Source of the DNA: Deltaproteobacteria bacterium GWC2_55_46
GTDB taxonomy: Bacteria > Desulfobacterota > GWC2-55-46
NCBI GenBank assembly: GCA_001595385.3
Contig: LVEI03000001.1
Coordinates: 897,501 to 961,500, forward strand
DNA length: 64,000 nucleotides
Direction: 5' to 3'
Positions 17,631-26,372 of this stretch are shown here, one piece after another. The notes under the pieces were generated by a model that was not told the DNA's origin, did not search any database, and saw only the letters and a program-made list of their open reading frames with translations. A program made the position numbers and the translations under genes. The stretch's first letter is position 1. Each line of letters opens with the position of its first letter.

Positions 17631-19355
17631 TTACGGCGTCGGCACATCCGACCCAAGGTAGTCGCTCGCCGCGGGAAGCCCCAGCCGGGCGGCCTCCCTT
17701 ATAAGCTCGATCCCCTTTTCCGACTCTCCCGCCGTTGAGTAGGCTATCCCGAGGTTAAAGAGCGCGGCCGGGTTTCCCGGCCTTATCTCCAGGACCTTCT
17801 GGAAGCTCGATATAGCCCCGGAGAGGTCCCCAACTTGAAAAAGAACGGCCCCCTTCCCGGAATAAGCTGCCCCGTTTCGCTCATCCAGGCCGATGACCAG
17901 GTCATAGTCCCGGATAGCCATCCTGTTATTGCCTGCCTTCACGTATACCTCCGCCCGCTTCAATAGCAGTAGCTGGAGGTCAGCGGGCGCCTTGTTTATT
18001 ATGCCCGTATAATCCTCGGCCGCTTTATCGAAGATGCCGGCCTTCTCATATGCCTTGGCCCTTTTCGCGTAGGCCTGTATCATCGTGGGATAGACCTTTA
18101 TCTGCTGAGTCCAGAGAGAAACGGAGTCCTTCCAGACATATATCTGCTTCACGGTAAGAAAGGCCATGACCAGGGCCGCAGGTATGAATACGGCGGCCAG
18201 AAGAACGAGCCTTCTATGGCTTCTTGAGACAAACAAGGCCGCCACGCCGGACAAGAAGAGCACTGGACCGAGGCTCGGCAGGTAGCTGTACCTGTCAGCG
18301 GCAGCCATATCGCTTACCTGGACCAGGCCGATGACAGGGAGAAGCGTTATCAGATAGTAGAGGTACGCGGCTGAAAGCGCCCTTCTCCTTAAAACGACAG
18401 AGGCCGCCCCGATGGAGGATAGGGCAAAGAGGCTCAGGAAAAATCCAGGATTGTAAAATTCTCCCGCCAACGGCCTCACGTAAAACGGGACAAGATCGGC
18501 AGGGAAAAAGAGTTTTTTGAGATAGAAGGCAAATCCCCTTATGGCGATATCTATCCTCTCGCTTATGGGAGAGACCATCAGAGGGGCTATGGCTCTATCC
18601 CCGCCCTGTGCCCATACCGTTACCAGGGCTACTACAGGAATAAGCGCGAGGAAAGGGAGCTTCTCGATTACTGCTTTTTTGAGTCCCATAAGCCCATGAG
18701 CCCTTCCCAGCGGATAGAAATCAAGGATGAGGAGCGCTATAGGGAGTGTTATGGCCATGGGCTTGCTTAAAAGAGCGAGGGAGAAGGAGATGAAAGAGAG
18801 CGCATAAAAATAAGCCCGCCTTCCCTCCCCTTTCGCATAGCGGATATACAAGAGCACGCTCAAGAGGAAAAAGAAGGCGCTTAAGACGTCCTTCAGCTCC
18901 GAGACCCATGCCACCGACTCGACGTGTTGGGGGTGAAGGCCGAATACAATGGCCGCCATGAAAGCGCCCGCAAGGACGGCCTTCTCCCGGAGCAGATGTG
19001 CGTCGCTGCTTTTTTGAAACGCAAGGACGAACAACTGTGAGGCAAGGACGAAGACCAGAAAGGTATTTGCCGCGTGAAGCAGGACGTTTACGAGATGGTA
19101 GCCGAAAGGATCGAAGCCCCAGAGCTCGTATTCGACCCCGTATGTGATGATGGTGAGCGGGTGCCAGTTCGAGTGCACGATAGACGTAAACGCCCACTTG
19201 AGGAATTGTAGCCCGGTGAGCCTTAGCCCCTCGCTCTCATAGAGATAGACGTAATCGTCCCAATCGACAAAACCGTTGCCGAGGGCAGGCAGGTAGACAG
19301 CAGCTGTAACGAGGGCCGCTATAAGGGCGAAAAAGGCTGTTCTTCTGGATAGCAT
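17631..19355 (-). CDS. Polytopic membrane protein with C-terminal TPR repeats (TMTC/PMT-like)
   Basis: A ~574-residue protein. The first ~420 residues have about 10-12 hydrophobic helices and the luminal-loop motif LGNGFVDWDDYVYL after helix 1, characteristic of O-mannosyltransferase-like TMTC relatives. HxxHVESVAWVSELKD near residue 155 is a further family mark. The remaining ~150 residues are TPRs (AYAKRAKAYEKAGIFDKAAEDY, GAVLFQVGDLSGAISSFQKV, AALFNLGIAYSTAGESEKGI). It may be a glycosyltransferase using a polyprenyl-phosphate sugar, but this is not established. ATG 19355 precedes the first helix; a GTG at 19406 would add 17 residues. Confidence 0.78.
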   Translation of the reverse strand: MLSRRTAFFALIAALVTAAVYLPALGNGFVDWDDYVYLYESEGLRLTGLQFLKWAFTSIVHSNWHPLTIITYGVEYELWGFDPFGYHLVNVLLHAANTFLVFVLASQLFVLAFQKSSDAHLLREKAVLAGAFMAAIVFGLHPQHVESVAWVSELKDVLSAFFFLLSVLLYIRYAKGEGRRAYFYALSFISFSLALLSKPMAITLPIALLILDFYPLGRAHGLMGLKKAVIEKLPFLALIPVVALVTVWAQGGDRAIAPLMVSPISERIDIAIRGFAFYLKKLFFPADLVPFYVRPLAGEFYNPGFFLSLFALSSIGAASVVLRRRALSAAYLYYLITLLPVIGLVQVSDMAAADRYSYLPSLGPVLFLSGVAALFVSRSHRRLVLLAAVFIPAALVMAFLTVKQIYVWKDSVSLWTQQIKVYPTMIQAYAKRAKAYEKAGIFDKAAEDYTGIINKAPADLQLLLLKRAEVYVKAGNNRMAIRDYDLVIGLDERNGAAYSGKGAVLFQVGDLSGAISSFQKVLEIRPGNPAALFNLGIAYSTAGESEKGIELIREAARLGLPAASDYLGSDVPTP

Positions 19356-19478
19356 GGCTTGTAATGGCGGAATGGGCCGGATACCTCGCCGGACACATCC
19401 ATTCACATCCTGCCAGTTTACATTTTTTGGTTTAAAATGAAAATGAAAAACAGAAAGGGGAGATCATGGGAAAGAGCT

Positions 19479-21305
19479 TCAGGGCTTTACAGGGGCTTTT
19501 CCGGTGGACTTCGTTTTAACGCAGGCAGGGCAGTATTCGTTCAAGGCATGGCCGCAGACCATGCAAAGCCTGCCTGAGCCCCCTGGCACATGCACATGCC
19601 CGGCGTCACCGGCTTCCTCGTCCGCGAGGCAGACCACCCTTGAAAGCTCCTCTACGGTTGTCAGGCCTGCCAGGACCTTCCTTAAGCCGTCCTGACGGAG
19701 TGTCACCATGCCAGCTTCGATGGCGGCTTCAAGGACCACCTCTTCAGGAGAATCCGAGGCGATGAGGTTTTTTATCTTCCTGTTCACCGTCATTATCTCG
19801 AAGATGCCTGTCCTGCCGAGATAGCCGCTGCCGCCGCACTTGCCGCAGCCCCTTCCCCTGTAAAGCATCCCAACGGATGGCCTGGCGCCAAGGAGGTCTA
19901 AATCATCCGCGCTCGGGACGTACGCCGCCTTGCAGTGCTCGCATATCTTCCTTACGAGCCTTTGGGCCACTATGCCGTTCAAGGCCGAGGCTATCATGTA
20001 GACAGGCACGCCCATGTTCTTAAGCCTTGTTACGGAAGATACGGCGTCGTTCGTGTGCAGGGTCGAGAAGACGAGATGGCCTGTCATGGAGGCCTGGTGG
20101 GCTATTATAGCGGTCTCCTCATCCCTTATCTCCCCGACGAGTATGACGTCCGGGTCCTGCCGGAGGACCGACCGGAGCGTATAGGCGAAGGTAAGGCCGG
20201 TCTTTTCATTGACCGCCACCTGGTTTACGTCCTTTAGCTCGTACTCTATAGGGTCCTCTATGGTTATGATGTTTATCCTGTCGCTCTTTACGCGGCTTAT
20301 CATGGAATAGAGGGTGGAGGTCTTCCCGCACCCGGTCGGTCCGGTCACGATGACCACGCCCTGGGGCTTGGAGATGGCCGTTACGAGCCGTTTTGTCTCT
20401 TCTTTGGCGAACCCTATATTATCAAAGCTCAAGGCCGCGGCCTTCGGGTCAAGGAGCCTCAGGACAGCTGTCTCGCCGTACTGGGTCGGCAGCGTAGAGA
20501 CCCTCAGGTCGAGCCCCTTTTTCCCGAGCCTGACCTTGATCCTGCCGTCCTGAGAGACCCTCCTTTCGGCTATGTCCATCTTGGCCATGAGCTTGATCCT
20601 CGATACCACCGGGCCGTTGACCCATTTGGGAAGCTGAAGCATCTCCCGCATGATGCCGTCTATCCTGAACCTGAGCTTTACGAAGGTCTCCTGCGGCTCG
20701 AAATGGATGTCGCTCGCCCTTTTTTCAAGGGCCTGGATGATGATGGAATCGACCATCTTTATTATGGGCGGTGTCGCGCTCTTCTGGATGTAAGTGGAGA
20801 GGTCCTCATAGTCCGTCTCGTGGACGACTTCGACGTACTGGTCCCTCTTGAAGCTCTGGACAAGGTCCTCCATAGGCTCGTTCATGTGGTGATACCTGCT
20901 GATGGCCGTTGATACGTCGGCAAGGGTAGCCACGAAAGGCCTTATGTCGAGGCCGGTCGAGAACCTCAGGTCGTCTATGGCGTTAAGGTTCAGCGGGTCC
21001 GCCATAGCGACATGCAATACCTTGCCGTCGCGGTAAAGCGGCATAAGGACGTATTTTTTGCAGATAGATTCCGTGACGAGCTTGATGGATTCGAGGTCTA
21101 TGGTAGACTCGATGTCCACAAAAGGTATGTTCAGCTGGAAAGAGAGGGTCTGGGCGATGTCCATCTCGGTCGCATACCCTTTCTTTACGAGTATGGTCCC
21201 GAGCCTCTGCCCTTTGCCCTTGCCCTCCTTAAGGGCTTCGTCGAGCTGTTCCGTGCTTATAAGGCCCGACTCGACGAGTATTTCTCCGAGCTTCTTTACA
21301 GCCAT
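19479..21305 (-). CDS. Type IV pilus assembly / type II secretion ATPase (PilB/GspE family)
   Basis: A 608-residue hexameric ATPase. It has an N-terminal MshEN-type domain (LGEILVESGLISTEQLDEAL, residues 5-150), then the AAA-like core: Walker A GPTGCGKTS (322-330), Asp box region EDPIEY, Walker B ILVGEIRDEETA, His box HLVFSTLHTND. The tetracysteine zinc motif CEHC...CGKC is near 480-515. A C-terminal tail of ~40 residues carries two extra CxxC pairs (CMVC, CPAC), a small zinc ribbon not usual in the family. No other pilus genes are in the window, so assignment to pilus or secretion is open. Confidence 0.88.
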   Translation of the reverse strand: MAVKKLGEILVESGLISTEQLDEALKEGKGKGQRLGTILVKKGYATEMDIAQTLSFQLNIPFVDIESTIDLESIKLVTESICKKYVLMPLYRDGKVLHVAMADPLNLNAIDDLRFSTGLDIRPFVATLADVSTAISRYHHMNEPMEDLVQSFKRDQYVEVVHETDYEDLSTYIQKSATPPIIKMVDSIIIQALEKRASDIHFEPQETFVKLRFRIDGIMREMLQLPKWVNGPVVSRIKLMAKMDIAERRVSQDGRIKVRLGKKGLDLRVSTLPTQYGETAVLRLLDPKAAALSFDNIGFAKEETKRLVTAISKPQGVVIVTGPTGCGKTSTLYSMISRVKSDRINIITIEDPIEYELKDVNQVAVNEKTGLTFAYTLRSVLRQDPDVILVGEIRDEETAIIAHQASMTGHLVFSTLHTNDAVSSVTRLKNMGVPVYMIASALNGIVAQRLVRKICEHCKAAYVPSADDLDLLGARPSVGMLYRGRGCGKCGGSGYLGRTGIFEIMTVNRKIKNLIASDSPEEVVLEAAIEAGMVTLRQDGLRKVLAGLTTVEELSRVVCLADEEAGDAGHVHVPGGSGRLCMVCGHALNEYCPACVKTKSTGKAPVKP

Positions 21306-21387
21306 TTAAACGCTTCCAATCTTACCGGATTATAGCATGTCTGCTAATGAAATCAAATGGTTTGCCCTGAGGCGATGGATTGAAAAC

Positions 21388-21413
21388 AAAAAAGGGCCGC
21401 CTGAGAGCAGCCC
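21388..21413 (-). terminator. Terminator of the tRNA-Ala gene
   Basis: On the minus strand GGGCTGC and GCGGCCC arms with a 6-nt loop are followed by six T residues, 10 bp past the 3' end of the tRNA. Confidence 0.85.
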
Positions 21414-21423
21414 CTGATATTGA

Positions 21424-21499
21424 TGGTGGAGGGTACCGGGATCGAACCGGTGGCCTGCACGTTGCGAACGTGCCGCTCTCCCATCTGAGCTAACCCCCC
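21424..21499 (-). tRNA. tRNA-Ala (anticodon CGC)
   Basis: A 76-nt cloverleaf read on the minus strand: acceptor GGGGGGT/ACCCTCC (one G-T pair), D arm GCTC/GAGC, anticodon stem GCACG/CGTGC around loop TTCGCAA giving anticodon CGC (reads GCG, Ala), variable AGGCC, T arm ACCGG-TTCGATC-CCGGT, discriminator A and an encoded CCA end. Stands alone between pilB and the SDR gene with its own promoter and terminator. Confidence 0.97.
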
Positions 21500-21519
21500 G
21501 GGAGAAAAGACAACGATAA

Positions 21520-21548
21520 TTAATAGCAGAAAAAAAAGCCCACCGCAA
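21520..21548 (-). promoter_or_regulatory. Promoter of tRNA-Ala
   Basis: On the minus strand TTGCGG (21543-21548), a 17-bp spacer and TATTAA (21520-21525), ending 20 bp before the tRNA 5' end. A GC-rich discriminator-like CTCCC follows just before the mature end. It overlaps the hairpin at 21531-21570. Confidence 0.6.
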
Positions 21549-21570
21549 GATTTAATTGCGCCGCCGGTGG
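21531..21570 (-). terminator. Possible terminator after the SDR gene
   Basis: On the minus strand CCACCGG...CGCAA and TTGCGGTGG can pair imperfectly and are followed by a run of eight T residues. It would separate the epimerase/two-component transcript from the tRNA gene. It overlaps the tRNA promoter, so one of the two readings may be wrong. Confidence 0.4.
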
Positions 21571-21597
21571 CCGGTTAGGCTCGCTTTTATTAAGGTT

Positions 21598-21760
21598 GCT
21601 GAAAAACACAGTTTTTATTCAGGCTGCTCAAAAAAACTCCATATGCGAGGCCCCATTAAATCGGGGAGCGAGGAACAAGGCGTACTTCTTTGGTACGCCG
21701 TAGTAGAAGCGAAGCGACGAGGACAACGACGCAGATGGACTTATTTCATGCTGTTAGCAG
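21598..21760. repeat. Dispersed MITE-like repeat, copy B
   Basis: A ~163-bp relative of copy A at 15474-15614. It begins GCTGAAAAACACAG, carries the CCATATGCGAGGC, CCATTAAATCGGGG, AGGCGTACTT and CAACGACGCAGATGGACTT blocks, and ends near CATGCTGTTAGCAG. Compared with A it has an insert TTCAGGCTGCTC near the left end and an internal GCGTAC/GTACGC hairpin. It lies just past the 3' end of the SDR gene. Confidence 0.8.
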
Positions 21761-21771
21761 ATTGCGGACTG

Positions 21772-22659
21772 TCAGTGAAGATAGGTCTGTAAGCCCTCAG
21801 AGAGACTTACCGGCCTCATGCGGAAGACCTCTACAAGGGCGTTCCTGGATGTCGTATTCTCCTCCAGGAGCATCTTGAGGGCATCCCTCGAGAATGGTGG
21901 GCTCGGCAGGAGCATTTCCGCGAAAAACGCCGCTACGTTCATAACAGGCATCGGCACGTGCGCCAATGGCCGCCGCCTCCCTATGGCTTCTCCTATCCGG
22001 CCTATTATCTCGTCGAATGTCAGGGGCTCCGGCCCCGCGACCTCAAGGGCCTTTCCTATGGTCTCTTTTTTCTTGAGCGATTGAACAAAGGAGCGCGCGA
22101 CGTCCTCCACGAAGACAGGCTGCATCCTGTTCTGCCCGTTGCCCGGCACGAACACAATGGGCACGAGCCTCATCGCCCTGGCGAATACGTTGGTGAAACG
22201 GTCTTCCCTGCCAAATATCACCGAAGGCCTGAATATCGTATACTCGAGGCCTGAGGCGCGGACTATCTCCTCGGCCTCCCATTTGGTCCTGTGGTACTCG
22301 CTCGGGGCGAGCGCGCGGGCGCCGAGCGCGCTCATGTGTATGAGCCTGGACACACCCAACCCCTTGCATGCCTCCACGACATTCCGGGTGCCTTCGACGT
22401 GCGCCGCCCTGTAGGAAGCGCCCCTTGATTCGGCCAGGATCCCCACGAGGTGCACGACTGCCTCGATCTCCGGCGTTATGGCCTTGAGGACGGTCGAGAT
22501 GCTGGTCACGTCGCCCTTGAAGAGCTGGCAGCCGGCTTCACCAAGGGCCGCAGCCCTCTCCGGGCGCCTGGCGAGGCAACGCACCCTGTACGAGTTTTTA
22601 AGAAGCTCTCTTGCCAGGCTGCTACCGACGAAACCTGTTCCGCCGGTAACAAGGATCAT
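21772..22659 (-). CDS. NAD(P)-binding SDR epimerase-like protein (NDUFA9-like)
   Basis: A 295-residue atypical short-chain dehydrogenase. The N-terminus has the nucleotide-binding TGGTGFVGSSLARELL; HLVGIL and HMSALGA follow, and the active-site Tyr/Lys is replaced by the atypical EYHRTKWEAE, as in complex I NDUFA9-like and NmrA-like proteins. FRPSVIFG and the C-terminal substrate region follow. Such proteins often act as NADP sensors or as quinone- or sugar-modifying enzymes; the substrate is unknown. Its ATG overlaps the stop of the upstream receiver gene by 4 bp, so translation is coupled. The 3' end borders repeat copy B. Confidence 0.85.
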   Translation of the reverse strand: MILVTGGTGFVGSSLARELLKNSYRVRCLARRPERAAALGEAGCQLFKGDVTSISTVLKAITPEIEAVVHLVGILAESRGASYRAAHVEGTRNVVEACKGLGVSRLIHMSALGARALAPSEYHRTKWEAEEIVRASGLEYTIFRPSVIFGREDRFTNVFARAMRLVPIVFVPGNGQNRMQPVFVEDVARSFVQSLKKKETIGKALEVAGPEPLTFDEIIGRIGEAIGRRRPLAHVPMPVMNVAAFFAEMLLPSPPFSRDALKMLLEENTTSRNALVEVFRMRPVSLSEGLQTYLH

Positions 22660-23018
22660 CGCTTCTTTCCGAGGATATCGGTGATGGTCTGCTTGAGCTC
22701 GGTGAGGTCAGAGGACTTGGTGATATAGGCGTCAGACGCCCATGTGCCGAAGTCGTGCTTGTAGTGGGGGTACGCCGTGCAGAGGATGACCGGCAGGTCC
22801 TTCCATTTCTCCTTTACGCGCCGGAGCACCTCGACCCCGTCCATTCCGGGCATCTTGATATCGAGGAGCACCAGGTCTATGGAATCCTTCTCCAGCTTCT
22901 CGAGGGACTCTTCTCCAGAGGACGCAAGCTCTACTTCCCAGCCCTCGTCCTCGAGCTCCTCCTTGTAAAGGAGCCTCAAGCCCTCTTCATCGTCTACGAC
23001 AAGGATCTTTTTTTTCAT
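22656..23018 (-). CDS. Single-domain response regulator
   Basis: A 120-residue CheY-like receiver: acidic pair in ILVVDDEEG, phosphoacceptor Asp53 in LLDIKMPGMDG, switch Thr81 in ILCTAYPHY and Lys101 in YITKSSDLTE. No output domain. It lies 31 bp downstream of a histidine kinase, its probable partner, and overlaps the SDR gene by 4 bp. GGAGTCTTT precedes the ATG. Confidence 0.92.
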   Translation of the reverse strand: MKKKILVVDDEEGLRLLYKEELEDEGWEVELASSGEESLEKLEKDSIDLVLLDIKMPGMDGVEVLRRVKEKWKDLPVILCTAYPHYKHDFGTWASDAYITKSSDLTELKQTITDILGKKR

Positions 23019-23049
23019 AAAGACTCCATGGACATGGATAGGCCGGGCT

Positions 23050-24279
23050 TCAGAGCGCCTGCCCTTTCTCAGCGGCCACCTCGGTCTCCTTCATCGCGCC
23101 GGGTAAAGGGAGCTTGATAGTAAATACGGCGCCAGGGCCCTCGTTAAGGACCTCTATCACCCCTTTATGCCTCATTATGATGGAATTGGCTATGGGGAGT
23201 CCCAGGCCGGTGCCGTGCTTCTTAGTCGTGAAGAAGGGGTTGAATATGTAGCCCATGGACTTCGGGTCTATCCCACCGCCGGTGTCAGAGACCTTTGCGA
23301 CCGAGAACTCGCCCGCCAGAGAGGTCACGACAGAGATCGTGCCTCCCTTCTCCATCGACTGTATCGCATTGGCTATAATATTGTCAAAAGCTATCTTCAT
23401 CTGCTCCCTGTCCGCAAGCACCGGGAGCGCCTGTCCGCTTGAGCGCCTGTCAACCCTTATCGCGTGGGCCGAAAGCTCGTCGCTGAAAAGCTCGAGAGCG
23501 TCATCGACTATCTCGTTAAGGTCATCCGGCTTGAGTTCGACCACGTTGTCCTTGAGGAACCGGATGATGCCGTTCATTATCTTTTCAATGCGCCCTATCT
23601 CGGCAGACATCTGCTCGATGTAGCATATCCCGGGAGAGCCGGGAGGAAGCTGCCTTCTAAGCCTTGCGGCGTAGCCGCCGATGCTCAAAAGCGGGTTCCT
23701 TATCTCATGCGCCATAGTGGCCGCCATGTCCCCAAGCGCGAGAAGTTTTTCCGAATTAACGAGCTTTTGCTGCATATCGACCAATTCCGCATAGACCCTG
23801 TGATGGTCCCTCAGAAGCTCGGAGCTTTTTACGAGGAAGAGGAACTGCATGGCAGAGAGCTTCAGTGCCTGCCTTTTAGGGAGCGTAAGCCTCACCCTCT
23901 TCCTTGCCTTCAGGTAAAGGACGCCGTAAGACCTCTCCTTTTCCCTCAGCGGATAGACCAACGCGGTCCTGAATCCCTCAAGGCCCCAGTCCTCCACACC
24001 TTCCCAGACCTTGCCCGGAGCCTCCTTATGGACCTCGACCGGCGCCCCTTCCTTCACGGCCAGCCTTGGAAGACCCTCGCCCCTCCTGTACCCGGCCGTG
24101 GTATCAATGGGACCGGCGGCAACAGGCTCAAACCCACCGTCATCCCCGATAAGATATACGACACACTGGTCAAAATGGAGATATCCGGCGAGCATACCCG
24201 CGGCCCGCCCAAGCTTCTCCTCGACACTGCCCTCCGAGACAGCAAGCTCGCTTACTTGTTCTATTATATCATATTCCAT
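23050..24279 (-). CDS. Soluble GAF-domain sensor histidine kinase
   Basis: A 409-residue cytoplasmic kinase with no membrane segment. A GAF-like sensor domain covers about residues 5-150 (FDQCVVYLIGDDGGFEPVA, FRTALVYPLREKERSYGVLYL). The dimerisation helix carries the phosphorylated His191 in MAHEIRNPLLS. The ATPase domain has N box DNIIANAIQSM, G1 VSDTGGGID, F box FFTTKKHGTG and G2 GTGLGLPI. The signal is unknown. The receiver gene follows 31 bp downstream; together with the SDR gene they form a three-gene unit. Confidence 0.92.
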   Translation of the reverse strand: MEYDIIEQVSELAVSEGSVEEKLGRAAGMLAGYLHFDQCVVYLIGDDGGFEPVAAGPIDTTAGYRRGEGLPRLAVKEGAPVEVHKEAPGKVWEGVEDWGLEGFRTALVYPLREKERSYGVLYLKARKRVRLTLPKRQALKLSAMQFLFLVKSSELLRDHHRVYAELVDMQQKLVNSEKLLALGDMAATMAHEIRNPLLSIGGYAARLRRQLPPGSPGICYIEQMSAEIGRIEKIMNGIIRFLKDNVVELKPDDLNEIVDDALELFSDELSAHAIRVDRRSSGQALPVLADREQMKIAFDNIIANAIQSMEKGGTISVVTSLAGEFSVAKVSDTGGGIDPKSMGYIFNPFFTTKKHGTGLGLPIANSIIMRHKGVIEVLNEGPGAVFTIKLPLPGAMKETEVAAEKGQAL

Positions 24280-24324
24280 GTGAAAACCCCGGAACAGGGT
24301 GAAGAGGCGCCGGAGCGCCTGGCT

Positions 24325-25323
24325 TTAGACCTTGGCCTCTCTCAGGAACTTGGCAGCCTCCTCCGGAGGGGTCGGATTGATGTAAAAGCCCGACCCCCAT
24401 TCGAAGCCAGCCACCTTCGTAAGCTTTGGTATCAGCTCGAAATGCCAGTGATAGAACTGGGACGCGCCGTCCTTGATGGGCGCTGCGTGCAGGATGAAGT
24501 TGTACGGGGGGAAGTTAAGGACCTTGTCTATCCTTTTCAGCACGTCGGAGAATATGAGCGAAAGGTTCTCGTACTGGTGCTTCTGCGAGTTCTCGAAGCT
24601 GCTCTCGTGGACCTTTGGCAGTATCCACAGCTCGAACGGGGCCTTCGGAGCGTACGGGGTTATGGCTATGAAGTCCCTGTTCTCGGAGACTACCCTGTGC
24701 CCCTGCATTATCTCCTGCCGTATGATGTCGCAGAAGACGCATCTTTCCTTGAAGTTGAAGTACTCAAGTGAGCCGTCAAGCTCCTCGGCCACCCTCTTCG
24801 GTATGATGGGCAGGGCTATAAGCTGGGAATGGCTGTGCTCGAGGGTCGCCCCGGCGGCCTCGCCGTGGTTCTTGAATATCAGTATGTACCTGAGCCTCTG
24901 GTCCTTCTTGAGGTCGATCATCCTGTCCCTGTAGGCCCACAGTACCTCTTCGAACTGGCTCGGGGATATCCTGGAGAGCGTGTCCGTATGCACCGGGGAC
25001 TCGATTATGACCTCATGGGCCCCGACGCCGTTCATCTTGTCATATACGCCGTCGCCTTCCCTGTTGAGGTCGCCCTCGACCTTAAGAGCCGGGTACTTGT
25101 TCGGGACCACGCGTACATGCCAGCCGGAGGAGTTCGGAGCGCCGCCGTTTTTGCGGTACGCGAGCACCTCACCCGGGGTCTTGGGCTCGTTGCCCGGACA
25201 GAACGGACAAAATCCCGCCTTTACGGTAGGCTGGGTGAACTCAAATTCCGAGGGGCGTTTTCCACGCTCCGTGGAGATGATGACCCATCTCCCTACTATG
25301 GGGTCTTTTCTAAGTTCTGGCAT
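24325..25323 (-). CDS. galT: Galactose-1-phosphate uridylyltransferase family protein
   Basis: A 332-residue HIT-superfamily nucleotidyltransferase. It has the zinc-site CPFCPG near residue 39, RVVPNKYPAL, HEVIIESP, the nucleophile region LEHSHSQLIALP (HSH standing for HPH) and the C-terminal FHWHFE-like motif FYHWHFELIPKL. In bacteria lacking a galactose pathway such enzymes may exchange UDP-glucose with hexose-1-phosphate or act as ADP-glucose phosphorylase-like enzymes. The presence of glucan genes in this window makes a role in sugar-nucleotide metabolism plausible. GGGGAGCATAA precedes the start. 45 bp upstream of the histidine kinase. Confidence 0.87.
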   Translation of the reverse strand: MPELRKDPIVGRWVIISTERGKRPSEFEFTQPTVKAGFCPFCPGNEPKTPGEVLAYRKNGGAPNSSGWHVRVVPNKYPALKVEGDLNREGDGVYDKMNGVGAHEVIIESPVHTDTLSRISPSQFEEVLWAYRDRMIDLKKDQRLRYILIFKNHGEAAGATLEHSHSQLIALPIIPKRVAEELDGSLEYFNFKERCVFCDIIRQEIMQGHRVVSENRDFIAITPYAPKAPFELWILPKVHESSFENSQKHQYENLSLIFSDVLKRIDKVLNFPPYNFILHAAPIKDGASQFYHWHFELIPKLTKVAGFEWGSGFYINPTPPEEAAKFLREAKV

Positions 25324-25404
25324 TTATGCTCCCCGTTAAAAGAGGCCAAAGAGGATGAGGCGGAAAGTACCTGAGAGTATTTACTTGAGGAGGTCCGGTT
25401 GTAG

Positions 25405-25767
25405 CTATGTGTTTCTCGCCTTTTCGAGCTCTTCTTCTTCCTTTTTACATTCTATACAGCAAGTAGTGACCGGTCTTGCCTCAAGCCTCTTCTCAGAGAT
25501 GTCTTCGCCGCAAAGTTCGCAGACGCCGAAGGAACCATCGTCGATCCTGCCGAGCGCCTCATTGACCTTCGTTATGAGCTTCCGTTCCCTGTCCTTGACC
25601 CGGAGGAGAAAGTTCCTGTCCGTCTCAAGAGACGCGCGGTCTGTAGGGTCAGGGAAGTTCTCTTCCTTCTCGCTCATCCCGGATACGACCTTGCCAGCGC
25701 CGTTCAACAGCTCTTCGAGCTTACCGTTGAGGATCGTCCTGTAGTACTCGAGCCTATCCTTTTCCAT
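25405..25767 (-). CDS. DksA/TraR-family zinc finger protein
   Basis: A 120-residue protein with an N-terminal coiled coil (about residues 1-75; RLEYYRTILNGKLEELLNG, then RNFLLRVKDRERKLITKVNEAL) and a C-terminal C4 zinc finger with CELCGEDISEKRLEARP and CCIECK. The coil tip and GSFGVC lead-in match DksA/TraR proteins, which enter the RNA polymerase secondary channel. The acidic tip residues of DksA proper are not clear here (TDRASLE), so it is a DksA-like regulator rather than certain DksA. Confidence 0.87.
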   Translation of the reverse strand: MEKDRLEYYRTILNGKLEELLNGAGKVVSGMSEKEENFPDPTDRASLETDRNFLLRVKDRERKLITKVNEALGRIDDGSFGVCELCGEDISEKRLEARPVTTCCIECKKEEEELEKARNT

Positions 25768-25812
25768 AATCCAGAAGTATAACCGAAAAAGCTCGGCGAT
25801 GTAAATAGCAAA

Positions 25813-26316
25813 TTAACCGGCGGTTTCCTCGGCAAGGGTCTCGCCTTTTCTCATAAAGGTGCCGCTTTTGCCCCCGGTCTTCTTTACAAGCCTTATATCC
25901 GTGATGGTCATCTCCTTGTCAGCGGCCTTGCACATGTCATAGATGGTAAGGGCAGCAACCGACGCCGCCACGAGCGCCTCCATCTCTACCCCGGTCTGCG
26001 AGGAGACCTTCGCCGTAGCGGTTATATCTATGCCCGGAGGCTCGCTTGCCGGTGAGAACTCGACGGCCACGCTCGTGACATTCAGCGGATGGCAAAGAGG
26101 TATCAGCTCGCCCGTCCTCTTGGCGGCCATTATTCCAGCTACCCTCGCCACACCGAGGACGTCGCCCTTTTTCACCTCGTTCGCGACAATGAGGTCCAGG
26201 GTCTCTTTCTTCATGAGCACCCTGCCCCTGGCGGTAGCTACCCTTTCAGTGGTATCCTTCGCGGTGACGTCGACCATCCTGGCCTTGCCGCGTTCGTCTA
26301 TGTGCGTAAGCCCCAT
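25813..26316 (-). CDS. moaC: Cyclic pyranopterin monophosphate synthase
   Basis: A 167-residue MoaC, which with MoaA makes cyclic pyranopterin monophosphate for molybdenum cofactor. Key motifs: [17 protein letters not shown] at the start, [19 protein letters not shown], the active-site [31 protein letters not shown] and the Lys of KAADKEMTI. The start is ATG 26316 with GAGGAGGG just upstream; an open frame to 26361 would translate the repeat remnant at 26339-26372. No other moa gene is in the window. Confidence 0.94.
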   Translation of the reverse strand: MGLTHIDERGKARMVDVTAKDTTERVATARGRVLMKKETLDLIVANEVKKGDVLGVARVAGIMAAKRTGELIPLCHPLNVTSVAVEFSPASEPPGIDITATAKVSSQTGVEMEALVAASVAALTIYDMCKAADKEMTITDIRLVKKTGGKSGTFMRKGETLAEETAG

Positions 26317-26338
26317 AACCCTCCTCGGATATACTACG

Positions 26339-26372
26339 GGTTGCTGAAAACTCAAAATCACGTCAGGCTGCT
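26339..26372. repeat. Remnant of the dispersed repeat, copy C
   Basis: TTGCTGAAAAC and CAGGCTGCT lie 13 bp apart, as TTGCTGAAAAAC and CAGGCTGCT do at the left end of copy B. It fills the gap between moaC and the upstream binding-protein gene, whose TAG stop (26371-26373) lies at its edge. Confidence 0.5.
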
